Positions 17,515 through 27,143 are shown, counted from the stretch's first letter. The stretch is 64,000 nt of DNA from Chromatiaceae bacterium (GCA_019356535.1 CP037918.1:1892315-1956314); one strand, 5' to 3'. The notes: generated by a model not told the origin, from the letters alone. Numbers and translations are program-made.

Positions 17515-19251
17515 ATGCGTGTATCCCGTTTCCCCCTGCAGACTCTGAAGGAAGTTCCGGCGGACGCCGAGATCCCCAGCCACCGCCTGATGCTGCGTGC
17601 GGGCATGATCCGCAAGCTGGCCTCCGGCCTGTATACCTGGCTGCCACTGGGGCTGCGCGTACTGCGCAAGGTGGAGACCATCGTGCGCGAGGAAATGGAC
17701 CGCGCGGGCGCCCTCGAGGTGCTGATGCCCGCGGTTCAGCCGGCCGAGCTGTGGGAAGAATCGGGCCGCTGGTACAAGTACGGCCCCGAGCTACTGCGCC
17801 TGACCGACCGCCATGGTCGCGAGTTCTGCTTTGGTCCTACCCACGAGGAGATCATCACCGATCTCGCGCGCAACGAGCTGCGCAGCTACCGCCAGCTGCC
17901 GATCAACTTCTACCAGATCCAGACCAAGTTCCGCGACGAACGACGGCCACGCTTCGGCGTGATGCGCGCCCGCGAATTCCTGATGAAGGACGCCTATTCC
18001 TTCCACCTGGACGAGGCCTCACTGGCCGAGACCTACGAGGTGATGCACGCCACCTATTGCCGCATCTTCGAGCGCTGCGGCCTGGAGTACCGCCCTGTCG
18101 AGGCGGACACCGGCAGCATCGGCGGGCGCGCCTCGCACGAGTTCCACGTGCTGGCCGAGACCGGGGAGGATGACATCGCCCTGTCCGACGGCGGCTACGC
18201 GGCCAACGTCGAGCTGGCCGAGGCTCTGGCGCCCAAGGAGGCAGCCGAGGCTCCGACCGAGGAAAAGCGCCTGGTCGACACCCCGGATGCCCGCACCATC
18301 GACGAACTGGTCGAGCAGTTCGGCGTGCCCGTCGAGCGCACCCTCAAGACTCTGATCGTGCGCGCCGCCGAGGATGCCGATGCCGAGCTGGTGGCCCTGG
18401 TGCTGCGTGGCGATCACGAGCTCAACGAGATCAAGGCTATCAAGCACCCGCTGGTGGCCGACCCGCTGGTGATGGCCGACGAGGAGGCAATCCGCGCCGC
18501 GGTCGGCGCCGGTCCCGGCTCGCTGGGGCCGATCGACCTGCCACTGCCGGTGATCGTGGACCGGGCTGCGGCGGTCGCCAGCGACTTCACTTGCGGTGCC
18601 AACCAGGACGGCAAGCACTGGTTCGGCGTCAACTGGGAACGTGACCTGCCGCTGCCCGAGGTGGCCGACCTACGCAAGGTAGTCGAGGGTGATCCCGCAC
18701 CAGACGGCAGCGGCCCGCTGCGCATCGTCAAGGGCATCGAGGTCGGACACATCTTCCAGCTTGGTCGCACCTACAGCGAAAAGATGAACGCCACCGTGCT
18801 CGACGAGAATGGCAAGGCAGTGGTGATGACCATGGGCTGCTACGGTATCGGCGTCTCGCGCGTGGTCGGCGCGGCCATCGAGCAGCACCACGACGACCGC
18901 GGCATCCTCTGGCCGACCGCACTGGCGCCCTTCGAGCTGGTGCTCGTCCCCATGCAGATGCACAAGTCCGAGAAGGTGCGTGAAGCGGCCGAGCGGCTCT
19001 ACGCCGAGCTGCGGGCCGCAGGCATCGACGTGCTGTTCGACGACCGCGACGCCCGCCCCGGCGTGATGTTCGCCGACGCCGAGCTGATTGGCATCCCCCA
19101 CCGCGTGGTGGTGGGCGAGCGCGGCCTGAAGAACGGCGAGGTGGAATACCGCGCACGCGCCGCAGAGGAAAACGAGATGATCCCGCTCGAGCGTTTCGTG
19201 GATTTCATTCGCGAGCGCATCGAGCGCGAACGCAACCCCGTGTCGGCCTGA
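17515..19251 (+). CDS. proS: Prolyl-tRNA synthetase (bacterial type with editing domain)
   Basis: This class II synthetase charges tRNA-Pro. The 578-residue length is standard for the bacterial form. Motif 2 region [25 protein letters not shown] (about 140-165) and motif 3 GYGIGVSR-like [10 protein letters not shown] (about 442) are intact. The YbaK-like editing insertion spans about residues 235-390. The start [13 protein letters not shown] is the family start. A TAGAAT 40 bases upstream may be a -10. The last codons (Val-Ser-Ala-stop) lie inside a REP-like palindrome. Confidence 0.98.
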   Translation: MRVSRFPLQTLKEVPADAEIPSHRLMLRAGMIRKLASGLYTWLPLGLRVLRKVETIVREEMDRAGALEVLMPAVQPAELWEESGRWYKYGPELLRLTDRHGREFCFGPTHEEIITDLARNELRSYRQLPINFYQIQTKFRDERRPRFGVMRAREFLMKDAYSFHLDEASLAETYEVMHATYCRIFERCGLEYRPVEADTGSIGGRASHEFHVLAETGEDDIALSDGGYAANVELAEALAPKEAAEAPTEEKRLVDTPDARTIDELVEQFGVPVERTLKTLIVRAAEDADAELVALVLRGDHELNEIKAIKHPLVADPLVMADEEAIRAAVGAGPGSLGPIDLPLPVIVDRAAAVASDFTCGANQDGKHWFGVNWERDLPLPEVADLRKVVEGDPAPDGSGPLRIVKGIEVGHIFQLGRTYSEKMNATVLDENGKAVVMTMGCYGIGVSRVVGAAIEQHHDDRGILWPTALAPFELVLVPMQMHKSEKVREAAERLYAELRAAGIDVLFDDRDARPGVMFADAELIGIPHRVVVGERGLKNGEVEYRARAAEENEMIPLERFVDFIRERIERERNPVSA

Positions 19252-19264
19252 AGGCCGACCTACA
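19241..19264 (+). repeat. REP-like palindrome, copy 2 (overlaps the proS stop)
   Basis: GTCGGCC-TGAA-GGCCGAC followed by CTACA. The TGA in the loop is the proS stop codon, so the repeat supplies the end of the reading frame. Confidence 0.75.
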
Positions 19265-19293
19265 GAGGGTGACAAGGTGACGCTGCACCAAAC

Positions 19294-20280
19294 TCACTGA
19301 CCCACCCTATTGACCTGTAGATCGGGCTTCAGACCGACATTCCATCGCGACCGGCCTGAAGAAGACTGGTCCGGGAATCGAGCCTCGGATAGTTCGATGG
19401 TGGCGACCACCTCGTTGCCGCGACCTCGGTATTCAAGCCGATCGAAAGCGATCATGCGCGACATGGCGATGCCGCGTCCGTGGGTATCGAAGGCACGGAC
19501 CGGATCCATATCGAGGTAGGCCTGCCAGTCGAAGCCCTCACCTTCGTCGGTGATGGTGATCTCGATGGTCGCATCACCACGTACATAACAGACCTCGACC
19601 TCCCGGGCACCAAGTACCGGGTCTTGCAGGCGAGAAGCCACCTCTTCTTCCCAACGGTTCTCCTTGCGCAGCGCGCTCTTTTCGCCGTAAGTGATGCCCA
19701 GGTTGCCGTGTTCGACCGCGTTGATCAGCAGTTCGGACAGGCCGATCACTGCCTTCCCGGGTTGCGGACAGGCATTTGCCAGCATGGTCGCAAGGTCACG
19801 CGCCGACTCCAGGGTACGAAAACGGAAGCGTGCCTCGTGCAACAGCTCGAAAGTGCGGCTGGCCATGCTCGACTCTTCCTGCAGGCGCCGGTAACGCATG
19901 CGGTCATTGATGGCAGTACCCAGCACGCTGCGCAGCAGCGCCTCGTCAAAAGGTTTGGTGAGGTAGTACCAGGCGCCGGCCTGGATGCCCTCGAGGATCT
20001 CGTCCTGCGCGGCCAGCGCAGTCTGCAGGATCACCGGGATGCACTGCATCACCGGATGTGCCTTGATGCGCGAGAGCACTTCGATGCCATTCATGCGCGG
20101 CATCATGCGATCGAGGATGACCACGTCGTAGTGATCAGGCGCGGCTTCCAGCTTTTCCCAGGCCTCCTGGCCATCTCCGGCGGTATCCAGTTCGTAACCG
20201 CCGTCCTCGAGATATTCCAGCAGGATCTCGACATTGACTGGCTCGTCATCGACGATCAGCAGGCGGGGCGTATGACTCAT
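19294..20280 (-). CDS. Response regulator with C-terminal RsbW-like ATPase domain
   Basis: The 328-residue protein begins with a receiver domain (about 5-125): acidic pocket DDE, phospho-acceptor Asp in VVILDRMMP (about D58) and Lys in YLTKPFD. A coiled linker follows. The C-terminal half (about 165-310) is a GHKL ATPase of the anti-sigma/RsbW type, with N-box ELLINAVEHGN, G1-like DEGEGFDW and G2-like HGRGIAMSR. The output may be a kinase or anti-sigma activity rather than DNA binding. Its start overlaps the stop of the histidine kinase gene by four bases, so they form a two-component pair. The last 20 or so codons read through a REP-like palindrome. Confidence 0.88.
   Translation of the reverse strand: MSHTPRLLIVDDEPVNVEILLEYLEDGGYELDTAGDGQEAWEKLEAAPDHYDVVILDRMMPRMNGIEVLSRIKAHPVMQCIPVILQTALAAQDEILEGIQAGAWYYLTKPFDEALLRSVLGTAINDRMRYRRLQEESSMASRTFELLHEARFRFRTLESARDLATMLANACPQPGKAVIGLSELLINAVEHGNLGITYGEKSALRKENRWEEEVASRLQDPVLGAREVEVCYVRGDATIEITITDEGEGFDWQAYLDMDPVRAFDTHGRGIAMSRMIAFDRLEYRGRGNEVVATIELSEARFPDQSSSGRSRWNVGLKPDLQVNRVGQ
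19316..19339 (-). repeat. REP-like palindrome, copy 3 (inverted)
   Basis: It reads TGTCGGTCTGAAGCCCGATC plus TACA on the minus strand, opposite to copies 1 and 2, with an imperfect stem. It lies inside the 3' end of the response-regulator gene. Copies 2 and 3 face each other across a 51-bp gap between the convergent genes. Confidence 0.65.
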
Positions 20281-21737
20281 GATGACTTCCCGCCCTCCTT
20301 GCGCCGTTGCTCTATCGGCAGGCACAGGTGGAACAGCGCCCCGCCTTCAGGGGCGTTCTCGGCCCAGACCCGGGCACCGTGCGCCTCGGCAATCTCGCGA
20401 CAGATCGCCAGCCCCAGGCCGGTGCCCCCTACACCCTTGGGGCTGTTGTTGCTCTGCATGAACTTGTCGAACACCTGTTTCAACTCGCTTTCGGGGATAC
20501 CGTCCCCTTGGTCACATACCGTCAACTCGAGCGACGGGATCGTTTCCTCTCCGGCCTCCAGGGTAGCGCGATGCACCCTCAAGGTGACCGTCCCGCCCTT
20601 CGGCGAGAACTTGAAGGCATTGGACAGATAGTTGCGCACCACCTGGCCGATGCGTTCTGGGTCCATGCGGCAGGGAGGCAAATCGGCCTCCGACTCGTAA
20701 ACCAGGCGCAATCCCTTGCTGGCCGCCAGGGCTTCGTACTCTTCCAGTACTGGCCGAATCACCTCATCCAGCCGCGCCTCCTGCAGACGGTACTCCAGGC
20801 GGCCCGCCTCGGCCTTGGCCAGGTCCAGCAGGTCGTTGATCATCTCCAGCAGGCGTGAGCCAGCAGTATGGATACGCTCGAAATACTGCAACAGTTTCTC
20901 GGGCGGCACTCGATCGTATTTCTTCTTGCCGAGATCGGCATAGCTGAGGATGGCATGCATGGGTGTACGCAGCTCGTGCGACATGTTCGCCAGGAACTCC
21001 GACTTGGCACGGTTGGCACGCTCGGCCTGCTCCTTTGCCTCCCGGATCTCGCGCACCTGCTCCTCTACCAGTTCTTCCAGGTGCTCGCGGTAGGCCTGCA
21101 GTTCCGCGTCGATAGCCTTGCGCTCGGTGATATCACGCAGAATGCACAGAAAGGCCTCGAAGCCAGTGTCCGCCCCGCTCTCTTCGAGGGCATCCTCGGC
21201 GAAGTCGTCGAACAGCATCAGGTCGTTGCTGGCGATCTCGGCAATCGATACCTCCACCAGGCGGCGCTCGCCGGAGGAGCGCAATGCCACCAGCGGATGC
21301 GCATACTGGTCGGGCGTGTTGCGCACATGGTACGAGAGATAACCCGGCACGTTGCCGGCAAATTCTTCGGGCAGATCGAACAACTGCTCGCCTTTCTGAT
21401 AGAGCACCTCGATTTCTGCCACGTCGAACAGGTGCTCGGCGGCGAGGTTGAACGAGCCTATGGTGCCATCCCCCTCGAAAAGGATGATGGCATCCGAAGC
21501 CTTGTGCAGCAGCGACTGCATGCGCGTCTGGGTACTGACCAGCTCGGTACCAGTGGCAGCCAGTTGCTCAACCTGGACACGCAGCTGCTCCACTTCCGCG
21601 CAGAGGTCGGCGTCTCCGGATTGATGCGATTCGGTATGTGAGATGTCCTCGCCAATTCGGCTGACTTCCATACGCATTCTGTGAACAATGGAACCTGTGG
21701 ACAGTAGCGGCAGGTCCACCCAGCTCTTGAGACACAT
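20277..21737 (-). CDS. PAS-containing sensor histidine kinase
   Basis: Up to 486 residues with no membrane helix, so probably cytoplasmic. A short coiled coil leads to a PAS/PAC sensor (about 68-205, [20 protein letters not shown] to [10 protein letters not shown]). Then come a coiled coil, a HisKA domain with the phospho-acceptor in [14 protein letters not shown] (about H255), and a HATPase_c domain with N-box [10 protein letters not shown] and G boxes DQGDGIPE and GTGLGLAI. The start is uncertain: ATG at 21737 or an internal ATG at 21677, which would leave more room for a promoter opposite fabA. It is coupled to the downstream response regulator. Confidence 0.92.
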   Translation of the reverse strand: MCLKSWVDLPLLSTGSIVHRMRMEVSRIGEDISHTESHQSGDADLCAEVEQLRVQVEQLAATGTELVSTQTRMQSLLHKASDAIILFEGDGTIGSFNLAAEHLFDVAEIEVLYQKGEQLFDLPEEFAGNVPGYLSYHVRNTPDQYAHPLVALRSSGERRLVEVSIAEIASNDLMLFDDFAEDALEESGADTGFEAFLCILRDITERKAIDAELQAYREHLEELVEEQVREIREAKEQAERANRAKSEFLANMSHELRTPMHAILSYADLGKKKYDRVPPEKLLQYFERIHTAGSRLLEMINDLLDLAKAEAGRLEYRLQEARLDEVIRPVLEEYEALAASKGLRLVYESEADLPPCRMDPERIGQVVRNYLSNAFKFSPKGGTVTLRVHRATLEAGEETIPSLELTVCDQGDGIPESELKQVFDKFMQSNNSPKGVGGTGLGLAICREIAEAHGARVWAENAPEGGALFHLCLPIEQRRKEGGKSS

Positions 21738-21794
21738 TTGACAACAGCCCTGCCAGGGGTAAAACTCGCGCGCTGTTTTCTGTCAGGACACATC

Positions 21795-22310
21795 ATGAGC
21801 AGACAAGAGAGTTTCGATCGCGAGGCGCTGCTACGCTGCGGCCACGGCGAGATGTTCGGCCCGGGCAATGCCCAGTTGCCGGTGCCCCCCATGTTGATGA
21901 TGGACCGAATCAACCTGATCTCGGACGAGGGCGGCAAGTACGACAAGGGCCAGATCATCGCCGAACTCGACATCCGGCCCGATCTCTGGTTCTTCGATTG
22001 CCACTTTCCCGGCGACCCGGTGATGCCCGGCTGCCTGGGCCTGGACGCCATGTGGCAGTGCGTGGGCTTCTTCCTGGCCTGGATCGGCAACCCCGGTCAC
22101 GGCCGTGCGCTGGGCGTGGGCGAGGTGAAGTTCACCGGCCAGGTGCTACCGACGGCGAAGAAGGTCACTTACTATCTGGACATGAAGCGGGTGATCTCGC
22201 GCAAGCTGGTGCTGGGCATCGCCGACGGCCGCATGGAAGTGGACGGCCGCCAGATCTACGAAGCCACCGACCTGCGCGTGGGCCTGTTCACCTCGACCGA
22301 GGGATTCTGA
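21795..22310 (+). CDS. fabA: 3-hydroxydecanoyl-ACP dehydratase/isomerase FabA
   Basis: FabA introduces the double bond into unsaturated fatty acids of anaerobic-type synthesis. The 171-residue length is standard. The catalytic pair is H70 in [15 protein letters not shown] and D84 in LGLDAMWQ, both at canonical positions. The start [10 protein letters not shown] at 21795 is the family start. The usual partner fabB does not follow; the next 230 bases are non-coding. Confidence 0.97.
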   Translation: MSRQESFDREALLRCGHGEMFGPGNAQLPVPPMLMMDRINLISDEGGKYDKGQIIAELDIRPDLWFFDCHFPGDPVMPGCLGLDAMWQCVGFFLAWIGNPGHGRALGVGEVKFTGQVLPTAKKVTYYLDMKRVISRKLVLGIADGRMEVDGRQIYEATDLRVGLFTSTEGF

Positions 22311-22358
22311 GAGGAAAGCCCCGTACGCGGCATAGACCAAGGCCGTACACGGGGAATT

Positions 22359-22497
22359 CGCCACAAAGGGCACGAAGAGGTTTCATGTCAGGCCCTCCAT
22401 GTCGCAATGGCGGGCCTGAAGGCCGGCGAGAGCAGGTCATCGACACACCTGATGCCCATGCCCGGCTTGAGCCGAAATGCTTCGTGCTCTTTGTGCG
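22359..22497. repeat. MITE-like inverted-repeat segment
   Basis: A 26-base tract (22359-22384, CGCCACAAAGGGCACGAAG core) is repeated in inverted orientation at 22474-22497 (CTTCGTGCTCTTTGTGCG core). Between them is a short palindrome, GGGCCTGAAGGCCGGC (22412-22427). The tracts show a roughly nine-base rhythm (CTTTGTGCG, CTTTGCGGT). A related tract, CTTCGCGTCCTTTGCG, occurs near 42950. No coding capacity is seen. Confidence 0.45.
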
Positions 22498-22537
22498 CTT
22501 TGCGGTTCCCCCACAACTCGTGGCATCGGCCCCGGAA

Positions 22538-23125
22538 TCAGTCGAGGTCCTTCACCAGCGATTCGCGCACGTTCTCGGGAATCCGCTCCACCATGTAGGT
22601 GTAGTTGGGGTGATCGATACCCATGGCGACCGGCGCACCGCCCTTCACCGCCTCGACCATTTCCGGCGTGAGTTCGAAGCGCAGGAAATGCACCGAGGAA
22701 GTCTTCTCCTCGTCTTCCCGCTCCAGGTCCTCGTCGGCGATGGGTGTGACCCGCGGCAGGTCGCCGATCTGTATCCAGACGTGCTTCTCGATACCCAGCA
22801 GGCGCTTGAGCTGTTCCCGACGCTCGTTCTCGTCGGGGTACTCCATCATGAAGGTCGCCTTCCAGTTGCTGCCATCGGGGATCAGCGGGTTGTAGGCGTC
22901 GAGCTCCTCCTGGATGCCCTCGGCCTCGAAGATACGCTCGATGCGCAGCATCTCCTGAATCTGGTACTGCATGGTGAGCGCGTCTTCGAAGTACAGGGTG
23001 GCATTGGGACCGATGGGCACTCGTCGGTCCTGCTTGTGCGCCATCACACGGGCACGGAACTCGGGCCGCACTTCGGCGTATTGTTCCAGGCTGTAGAGAT
23101 CATCCCGGGTCAGTTTGTGTTTCAT
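22538..23125 (-). CDS. DUF3501 family protein
   Basis: A 195-residue cytoplasmic protein of the DUF3501 family (KLTRDDLYSLEQYAEVRPEFRA at the N-terminus; VPIGPNATLYFEDALTMQYQ; VHFLRFELTPE). Its biochemical role is unknown, but it almost always follows a rubrerythrin and a cysteine-rich Fe-S protein, as here. The start at 23125 has GGAGA seven bases upstream. It begins 19 bases after the Fe-S protein stop, so the two are co-transcribed. Confidence 0.85.
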   Translation of the reverse strand: MKHKLTRDDLYSLEQYAEVRPEFRARVMAHKQDRRVPIGPNATLYFEDALTMQYQIQEMLRIERIFEAEGIQEELDAYNPLIPDGSNWKATFMMEYPDENERREQLKRLLGIEKHVWIQIGDLPRVTPIADEDLEREDEEKTSSVHFLRFELTPEMVEAVKGGAPVAMGIDHPNYTYMVERIPENVRESLVKDLD

Positions 23126-23144
23126 CGTTTTCTCCTGCTCTGAT

Positions 23145-24473
23145 TCAGATGCCATAGGCCAGGCGCAACAAGCTGATCGGGTGCTCCGGCTCGCTGCCGT
23201 CCCCCAGGCCGTTGGCGATCTGCTGCCCGGCCATGGCGCAGTCGCTCGAATAATGATCCGGCTGGGCCTGCTTCACCTTGTTGTATACGGGACGGCCGAT
23301 CTTCATCGAGGCGGCGTGGAATTCCTTCTTCACCGCGTAGGTGCCGTCGTGGCCGGAACAACGCTCGATGGTCTGGATTTCGGTGCCCGGAACCAGCGAC
23401 AACAGCTCGCGGGTCTTGGGGCCGATGCGCTGCACCCGCTGGTGGCAGGCCGCGTGGTAGGCGATCTTGCCCAGGGGATTCTTGAAATCGGTGTTCAGCT
23501 TGCCGTGCTTGTGGCGCAACATCAGGTATTCGAAAGGGTCGTAGATGGCGTCGCGCACCTTGGCCACCTCGGGGTCGTCAGGGAACATCAGCGGCAGTTC
23601 CTGCTTGAACATCAACACACAAGACGGCACCGGTGCCACGATGTCCCAGCCTTCGTCCACCAGCTTGGCGAGCACCGGGATATTGACCTCCTTGGCCTCG
23701 GCGACAGCTTCTAGGTCGCCCAGCTCCAGCTTGGGCATCCCACAGCAGCGCTCCTTCTCGGCCAGCGTGACCCGGATGCCATTGTGGCGCAGCACCGCCA
23801 CCAGATCCTCACCACTCTTCGGGTCGTTACGGTTGCCGTAACAGGTAGCGAACAGGACCACCTTGCCGGTAGTCGGACCCGCGGGCTCCGCGCCCTCCCC
23901 GTTATCGGGCTGGATGCGTGCGCGCAGCGGCTTGCTGTGGAATTCGGGCAACCGAGCATCGCGGTGCACGCCGAAGGCGCTCTCCAGCACCTTGCGGAAG
24001 CCGGCATTACGGTTGAGCGTATTGACCACGCCAGCAACGACGGGGATACCGGCAATGCTGCCCAGGGTATCAGTGCTGGTCAGTGTGCGATCACGCAGCG
24101 AGGCGCCCTGCTTGCGGTACTTGACCGCCTTGGCCTGCAACATCAGGTGCGGAAAGTCCACGTCCCACTCGTGCGGCGGGACATAGGGGCATTTGGTCAG
24201 GAAACACAGGTCGCACAGATAGCACTGATCGACCACCTTCCAGTAGTCCTCTTTGGCCACCCCATCGACTTCCATGGTGTCGGATTCGTCCACCAGGTCG
24301 AAGAGCGTCGGGAAGGCATTGCAGAGGCTCACGCAACGGCGGCATCCGTGACAGATGTCATAGACGCGCTCAAGCTCGGTGAACAGCTTTTCCTCATCGT
24401 AGTAATCGGGATTGCGCCAGTCGATCGGGTGCCGAATCGGCGCCTCGAGACTGCCTTCTCTGCTACCTAGCAT
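23145..24473 (-). CDS. Heterodisulfide-reductase-like Fe-S oxidoreductase (GlpC/HdrD type)
   Basis: The 442-residue protein starts with a two-cluster ferredoxin domain: CxxCxxCxxxC at about 41-51 (CHGCRRCVSLC) and again at about 84-95 (CYLCDLCFLTKCP). It continues with two CCG-type cysteine-rich domains: CYGNRND to RCCGMPKLELGD (about 210-255), then ACHQRVQ to RCSGHDGTYAVKKE (about 345-385). The second ends CSG rather than CCG. Such proteins pass electrons between Fe-S carriers and thiols or quinones. Sitting between rubrerythrin and DUF3501, it is a candidate electron donor in peroxide reduction. A strong terminator separates it from rubrerythrin. Confidence 0.88.
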   Translation of the reverse strand: MLGSREGSLEAPIRHPIDWRNPDYYDEEKLFTELERVYDICHGCRRCVSLCNAFPTLFDLVDESDTMEVDGVAKEDYWKVVDQCYLCDLCFLTKCPYVPPHEWDVDFPHLMLQAKAVKYRKQGASLRDRTLTSTDTLGSIAGIPVVAGVVNTLNRNAGFRKVLESAFGVHRDARLPEFHSKPLRARIQPDNGEGAEPAGPTTGKVVLFATCYGNRNDPKSGEDLVAVLRHNGIRVTLAEKERCCGMPKLELGDLEAVAEAKEVNIPVLAKLVDEGWDIVAPVPSCVLMFKQELPLMFPDDPEVAKVRDAIYDPFEYLMLRHKHGKLNTDFKNPLGKIAYHAACHQRVQRIGPKTRELLSLVPGTEIQTIERCSGHDGTYAVKKEFHAASMKIGRPVYNKVKQAQPDHYSSDCAMAGQQIANGLGDGSEPEHPISLLRLAYGI

Positions 24474-24500
24474 TGCCGTGTCTCCTCTAGATAATGCGGG

Positions 24501-24525
24501 AAAAAAAGGGGCCTTACGGCCCCTT
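24501..24525 (-). terminator. Intrinsic terminator after rubrerythrin
   Basis: On the minus strand AAGGGGCC-GTAA-GGCCCCTT is followed by a run of seven T. It lies 20 bases after the rubrerythrin stop and 28 bases before the Fe-S protein start, so it attenuates or ends the rubrerythrin transcript. Confidence 0.9.
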
Positions 24526-24544
24526 GTGTCATCCGAGCCGGGGC

Positions 24545-24964
24545 TCAGGAATCCAGAGCGTCGAGTGCCTTCTGGAAACGGTTGGCGTGCGAGCGCTCGG
24601 CCTTGGCCAGGGTCTCGAACCAGTCGGCGATCTCGTCGAAGCCCTCTTCACGAGCCGTCTTGGCCATGCCCGGATACATGTCGGTGTACTCGTGGGTCTC
24701 ACCGGCGATGGCGGCCTTCAGGTTGTCGGCGGTACCGCCGATGGGCAGACCGGTGGCCGGGTCACCGACCTCTTCCAGGTACTCCAGGTGACCGTGAGCG
24801 TGGCCAGTCTCACCCTCGGCGGTGGAACGGAACACGGCGGCCACGTCGTTGTAACCCTCGACGTCGGCCTTGGCGGCGAAATACAGGTAACGACGGTTGG
24901 CCTGGGATTCGCCGGCAAAGGCCGCCTTCAGGTTTTCTTCGGTCTTGGAACCTTTCAGTGACAT
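24545..24964 (-). CDS. Rubrerythrin, short form without rubredoxin domain
   Basis: Rubrerythrin is a ferritin-like di-iron protein that reduces hydrogen peroxide. The 139-residue product has the four-helix core with [16 protein letters not shown] (residues 15-30), ExxH-type ligands in [16 protein letters not shown], and the second-half [18 protein letters not shown] and [12 protein letters not shown]. The C-terminal rubredoxin domain of classical rubrerythrin is missing, so it needs an external electron donor; the Fe-S protein downstream is a candidate. The start at 24964 has GGAGG upstream. oxyR lies directly upstream in the same orientation, separated by 118 bases. Confidence 0.93.
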   Translation of the reverse strand: MSLKGSKTEENLKAAFAGESQANRRYLYFAAKADVEGYNDVAAVFRSTAEGETGHAHGHLEYLEEVGDPATGLPIGGTADNLKAAIAGETHEYTDMYPGMAKTAREEGFDEIADWFETLAKAERSHANRFQKALDALDS

Positions 24965-25082
24965 GGTGTTTCCTCCATTTGTTTCAATTGAACCGGTGGA
25001 TTCCGGTGCTAGCGACGCCAAATATAGAGGCGCCGATGGCGCAAGGGAAATTGTTTATCCCAATTCGCACAATAGATGTGGT

Positions 25083-26045
25083 CTATCGGCAAGAACGGAG
25101 CAAGGACGCCTCGCGATGCCGGGCCTCGATGGTCCGGGTGCAGCTCAGCGGCGCCGAAAGAATGGCCTCACGCACCACGTTGACCGCCTCTGGCCGCGGA
25201 AAGCTCTTGCGCCATGCCAAAGCCACGGTACGGCTGGGCGGAGTCCCGGCAAAGCGGCGGATCTGCACCAGGCGCTCCGAGAAACGCTCGGCGCCAGTGG
25301 CGGTACAGGGCAACACCGTCACGCCCAGGCCGCTGGCCACCATGTAGCGGATGGTCTCGAGCGAACTGCTCTCCAAGGCCTGGCGCGGTCGTCCGTCAAC
25401 GCTCTTGCCCAGGCAGTCGGGGCAGACTTCGAGCACCTGGTCGCGGAAACAGTGACCGGCACCGAGCAGCAGCACGTTCTCGCGGCTGAGCTGATCGATA
25501 CTGACCTCCTCCTCCTGGTTGAGGGGGTGCGAGCTGGGGATCAGCAGCACAAAGGGCTCTTCGTAGAGCGGCAGGGTACGGATGCCCGGCTCGTCGAAGG
25601 GCAGAGAGATGACAATGATGTCCAGGTCACCCTGCTTGAGCTTCTCGCACAACACTGCCGTGTAATTCTCCTCGACCACCAGCGGCATCTGGGGGGCGGT
25701 CTCGGCCAACTGCGGGATCAGGTGCGGCAGCAGGTAGGGCCCGATGGTGTAGATGGCGCCCAGGCGCAGCGGGCCGGAGAGCTGGTCACGCCCTTGCAGG
25801 GCGATCTGGCGAAGGCCGGCGACCTCCTCGAGCACCCGCTGGGCCTGACTGACGATCTGCTCACCGATGGGCGTGATACTGATATCGCCCTTGCGCCGCT
25901 CAAACAGGCTCACGCCCAACTCCTCCTCGAGCTTGCGTACCGCCACGCTGAGCGTCGGCTGGCTGACGTGACACGCCTCGGCTGCTCGTCCGAAATGGCG
26001 TTCACGGGCCACAGCGACGATGTAGCGGAGCTCATTGAGCGTCAT
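25083..26045 (-). CDS. oxyR: Hydrogen-peroxide sensor OxyR (LysR family)
   Basis: OxyR activates peroxide-defence genes when its two cysteines form a disulfide. The 320-residue protein has an N-terminal winged helix (FGRAAEACHVSQPTLSVAVRKLE, about 18-40). The redox cysteines in GAGHCFRDQVLEVCPDC are at C199 and C208, identical positions to the enteric protein. The start at 26045 is preceded by a perfect AGGAGG; an earlier in-frame ATG lacks one. The neighbouring rubrerythrin cluster is a plausible target. Confidence 0.96.
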   Translation of the reverse strand: MTLNELRYIVAVARERHFGRAAEACHVSQPTLSVAVRKLEEELGVSLFERRKGDISITPIGEQIVSQAQRVLEEVAGLRQIALQGRDQLSGPLRLGAIYTIGPYLLPHLIPQLAETAPQMPLVVEENYTAVLCEKLKQGDLDIIVISLPFDEPGIRTLPLYEEPFVLLIPSSHPLNQEEEVSIDQLSRENVLLLGAGHCFRDQVLEVCPDCLGKSVDGRPRQALESSSLETIRYMVASGLGVTVLPCTATGAERFSERLVQIRRFAGTPPSRTVALAWRKSFPRPEAVNVVREAILSAPLSCTRTIEARHREASLLRSCR

Positions 26046-26214
26046 ACGCCCTCCTGGATCCAAACCACCGACCGCCCGAACAATCCGCTACAAGCAATGT
26101 CTCTGGGGCACTTGGCATGACTGGGGCATCCCCGTCGTGTAAGGAAAATAAAATTCAGAACAAATTTACCTATCGGGCGGGAACTTGCTCACACTTCCGG
26201 CTGGCGCCAGCTTA

Positions 26215-26243
26215 TTGGCCCGCAGGCTTTGGGCTACTATACC
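26215..26243 (+). promoter_or_regulatory. Probable sigma-70 promoter of cpdA
   Basis: TTGGCC (26215-26220) and TATACC (26238-26243) with a 17-base spacer, 28 bases upstream of the chosen GTG start. Matches to consensus are moderate. Confidence 0.5.
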
Positions 26244-26270
26244 CTGAAACTGGAGCAGAGAAGGACGCGC

Positions 26271-27140
26271 GTGTCCAACGAGAACCCCTCCATACCTGCC
26301 AACTTCGGCAGGGCTCGTGAACGTGACCTCCACAAGGTCTCGCTACCGCCCGAGTGCCTGAAAATTCTGCAGATCACCGACACGCACCTGTATGCCGACG
26401 CGGACTCAAGGCTATTGGGTGTCAATACCCTGAACAGCTTCCGCAATACCATCGCCACTTTCCGTCACACCGGCTGGCAGCCCGATCTCGTGCTGGCCAC
26501 CGGCGACCTGGTACACGACGCCAGTCCCGAGGGCTACCAGCGCCTGGCCAGCCTGTTCGACGAATTCGGCTGCCCGGTCTATTGCCTGCCCGGCAATCAC
26601 GACCTGCCCGACATCATGCGCGAACACCTGAAGGGCGAGCGCGTCTCCTGCCCACAGGTTGTCGATCACAAGGGCTGGCGACTGGTTCTGCTCGACTCAG
26701 TACTGACCGGCCGAGTCGGCGGACACTTGGCGGAATCGCAGCTCCAGCTGCTGGAAGACGCTCTCCGGACGCATGCCGGCCCGGTGCTCATCAGCTTGCA
26801 TCACCAGCCGGTACCGGTCGGCAGCCACTGGATCGACGACATGGGACTGGACAACGCCGATGCCCTGCTCGAACGCGTCGCGGCGCATCCCCAGGTCAAA
26901 GGCCTGCTCTGGGGGCATGTGCACCAGATCTTCGACACGCGACTCGACGGCGTGCGCCTCCTGGGCACCCCCTCGACCTGCGTGCAGTTCACCCCCTCGG
27001 TGGACGAGTTCAGCGTCGATCAGCAACAGCCGGGCTTCCGCCTGCTGGCGCTGATGCCCGACGGCGAGATCCTCACCGAGGTATTGCGCGCCCGCCACCT
27101 GCCGCACGGGCTGGAAGTGGCCTCTGCCGGTTACGACTAG
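26271..27140 (+). CDS. cpdA: 3',5'-cyclic AMP phosphodiesterase CpdA
   Basis: This metallophosphoesterase hydrolyses cAMP. The calcineurin-fold metal ligands are all present: DTHLYA (about residue 40), GDLVHD (about 80), GNHDLPD (about 110), LHHQPV (about 180) and GHVHQ (about 220). The length is 289 residues from a GTG at 26271, which has AAGGA seven bases upstream; an earlier ATG at 26229 overlaps the probable promoter and is less likely. It converges on the adaptor gene with three bases between stops. Confidence 0.9.
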   Translation: MSNENPSIPANFGRARERDLHKVSLPPECLKILQITDTHLYADADSRLLGVNTLNSFRNTIATFRHTGWQPDLVLATGDLVHDASPEGYQRLASLFDEFGCPVYCLPGNHDLPDIMREHLKGERVSCPQVVDHKGWRLVLLDSVLTGRVGGHLAESQLQLLEDALRTHAGPVLISLHHQPVPVGSHWIDDMGLDNADALLERVAAHPQVKGLLWGHVHQIFDTRLDGVRLLGTPSTCVQFTPSVDEFSVDQQQPGFRLLALMPDGEILTEVLRARHLPHGLEVASAGYD

Positions 27141-27143
27141 CCT

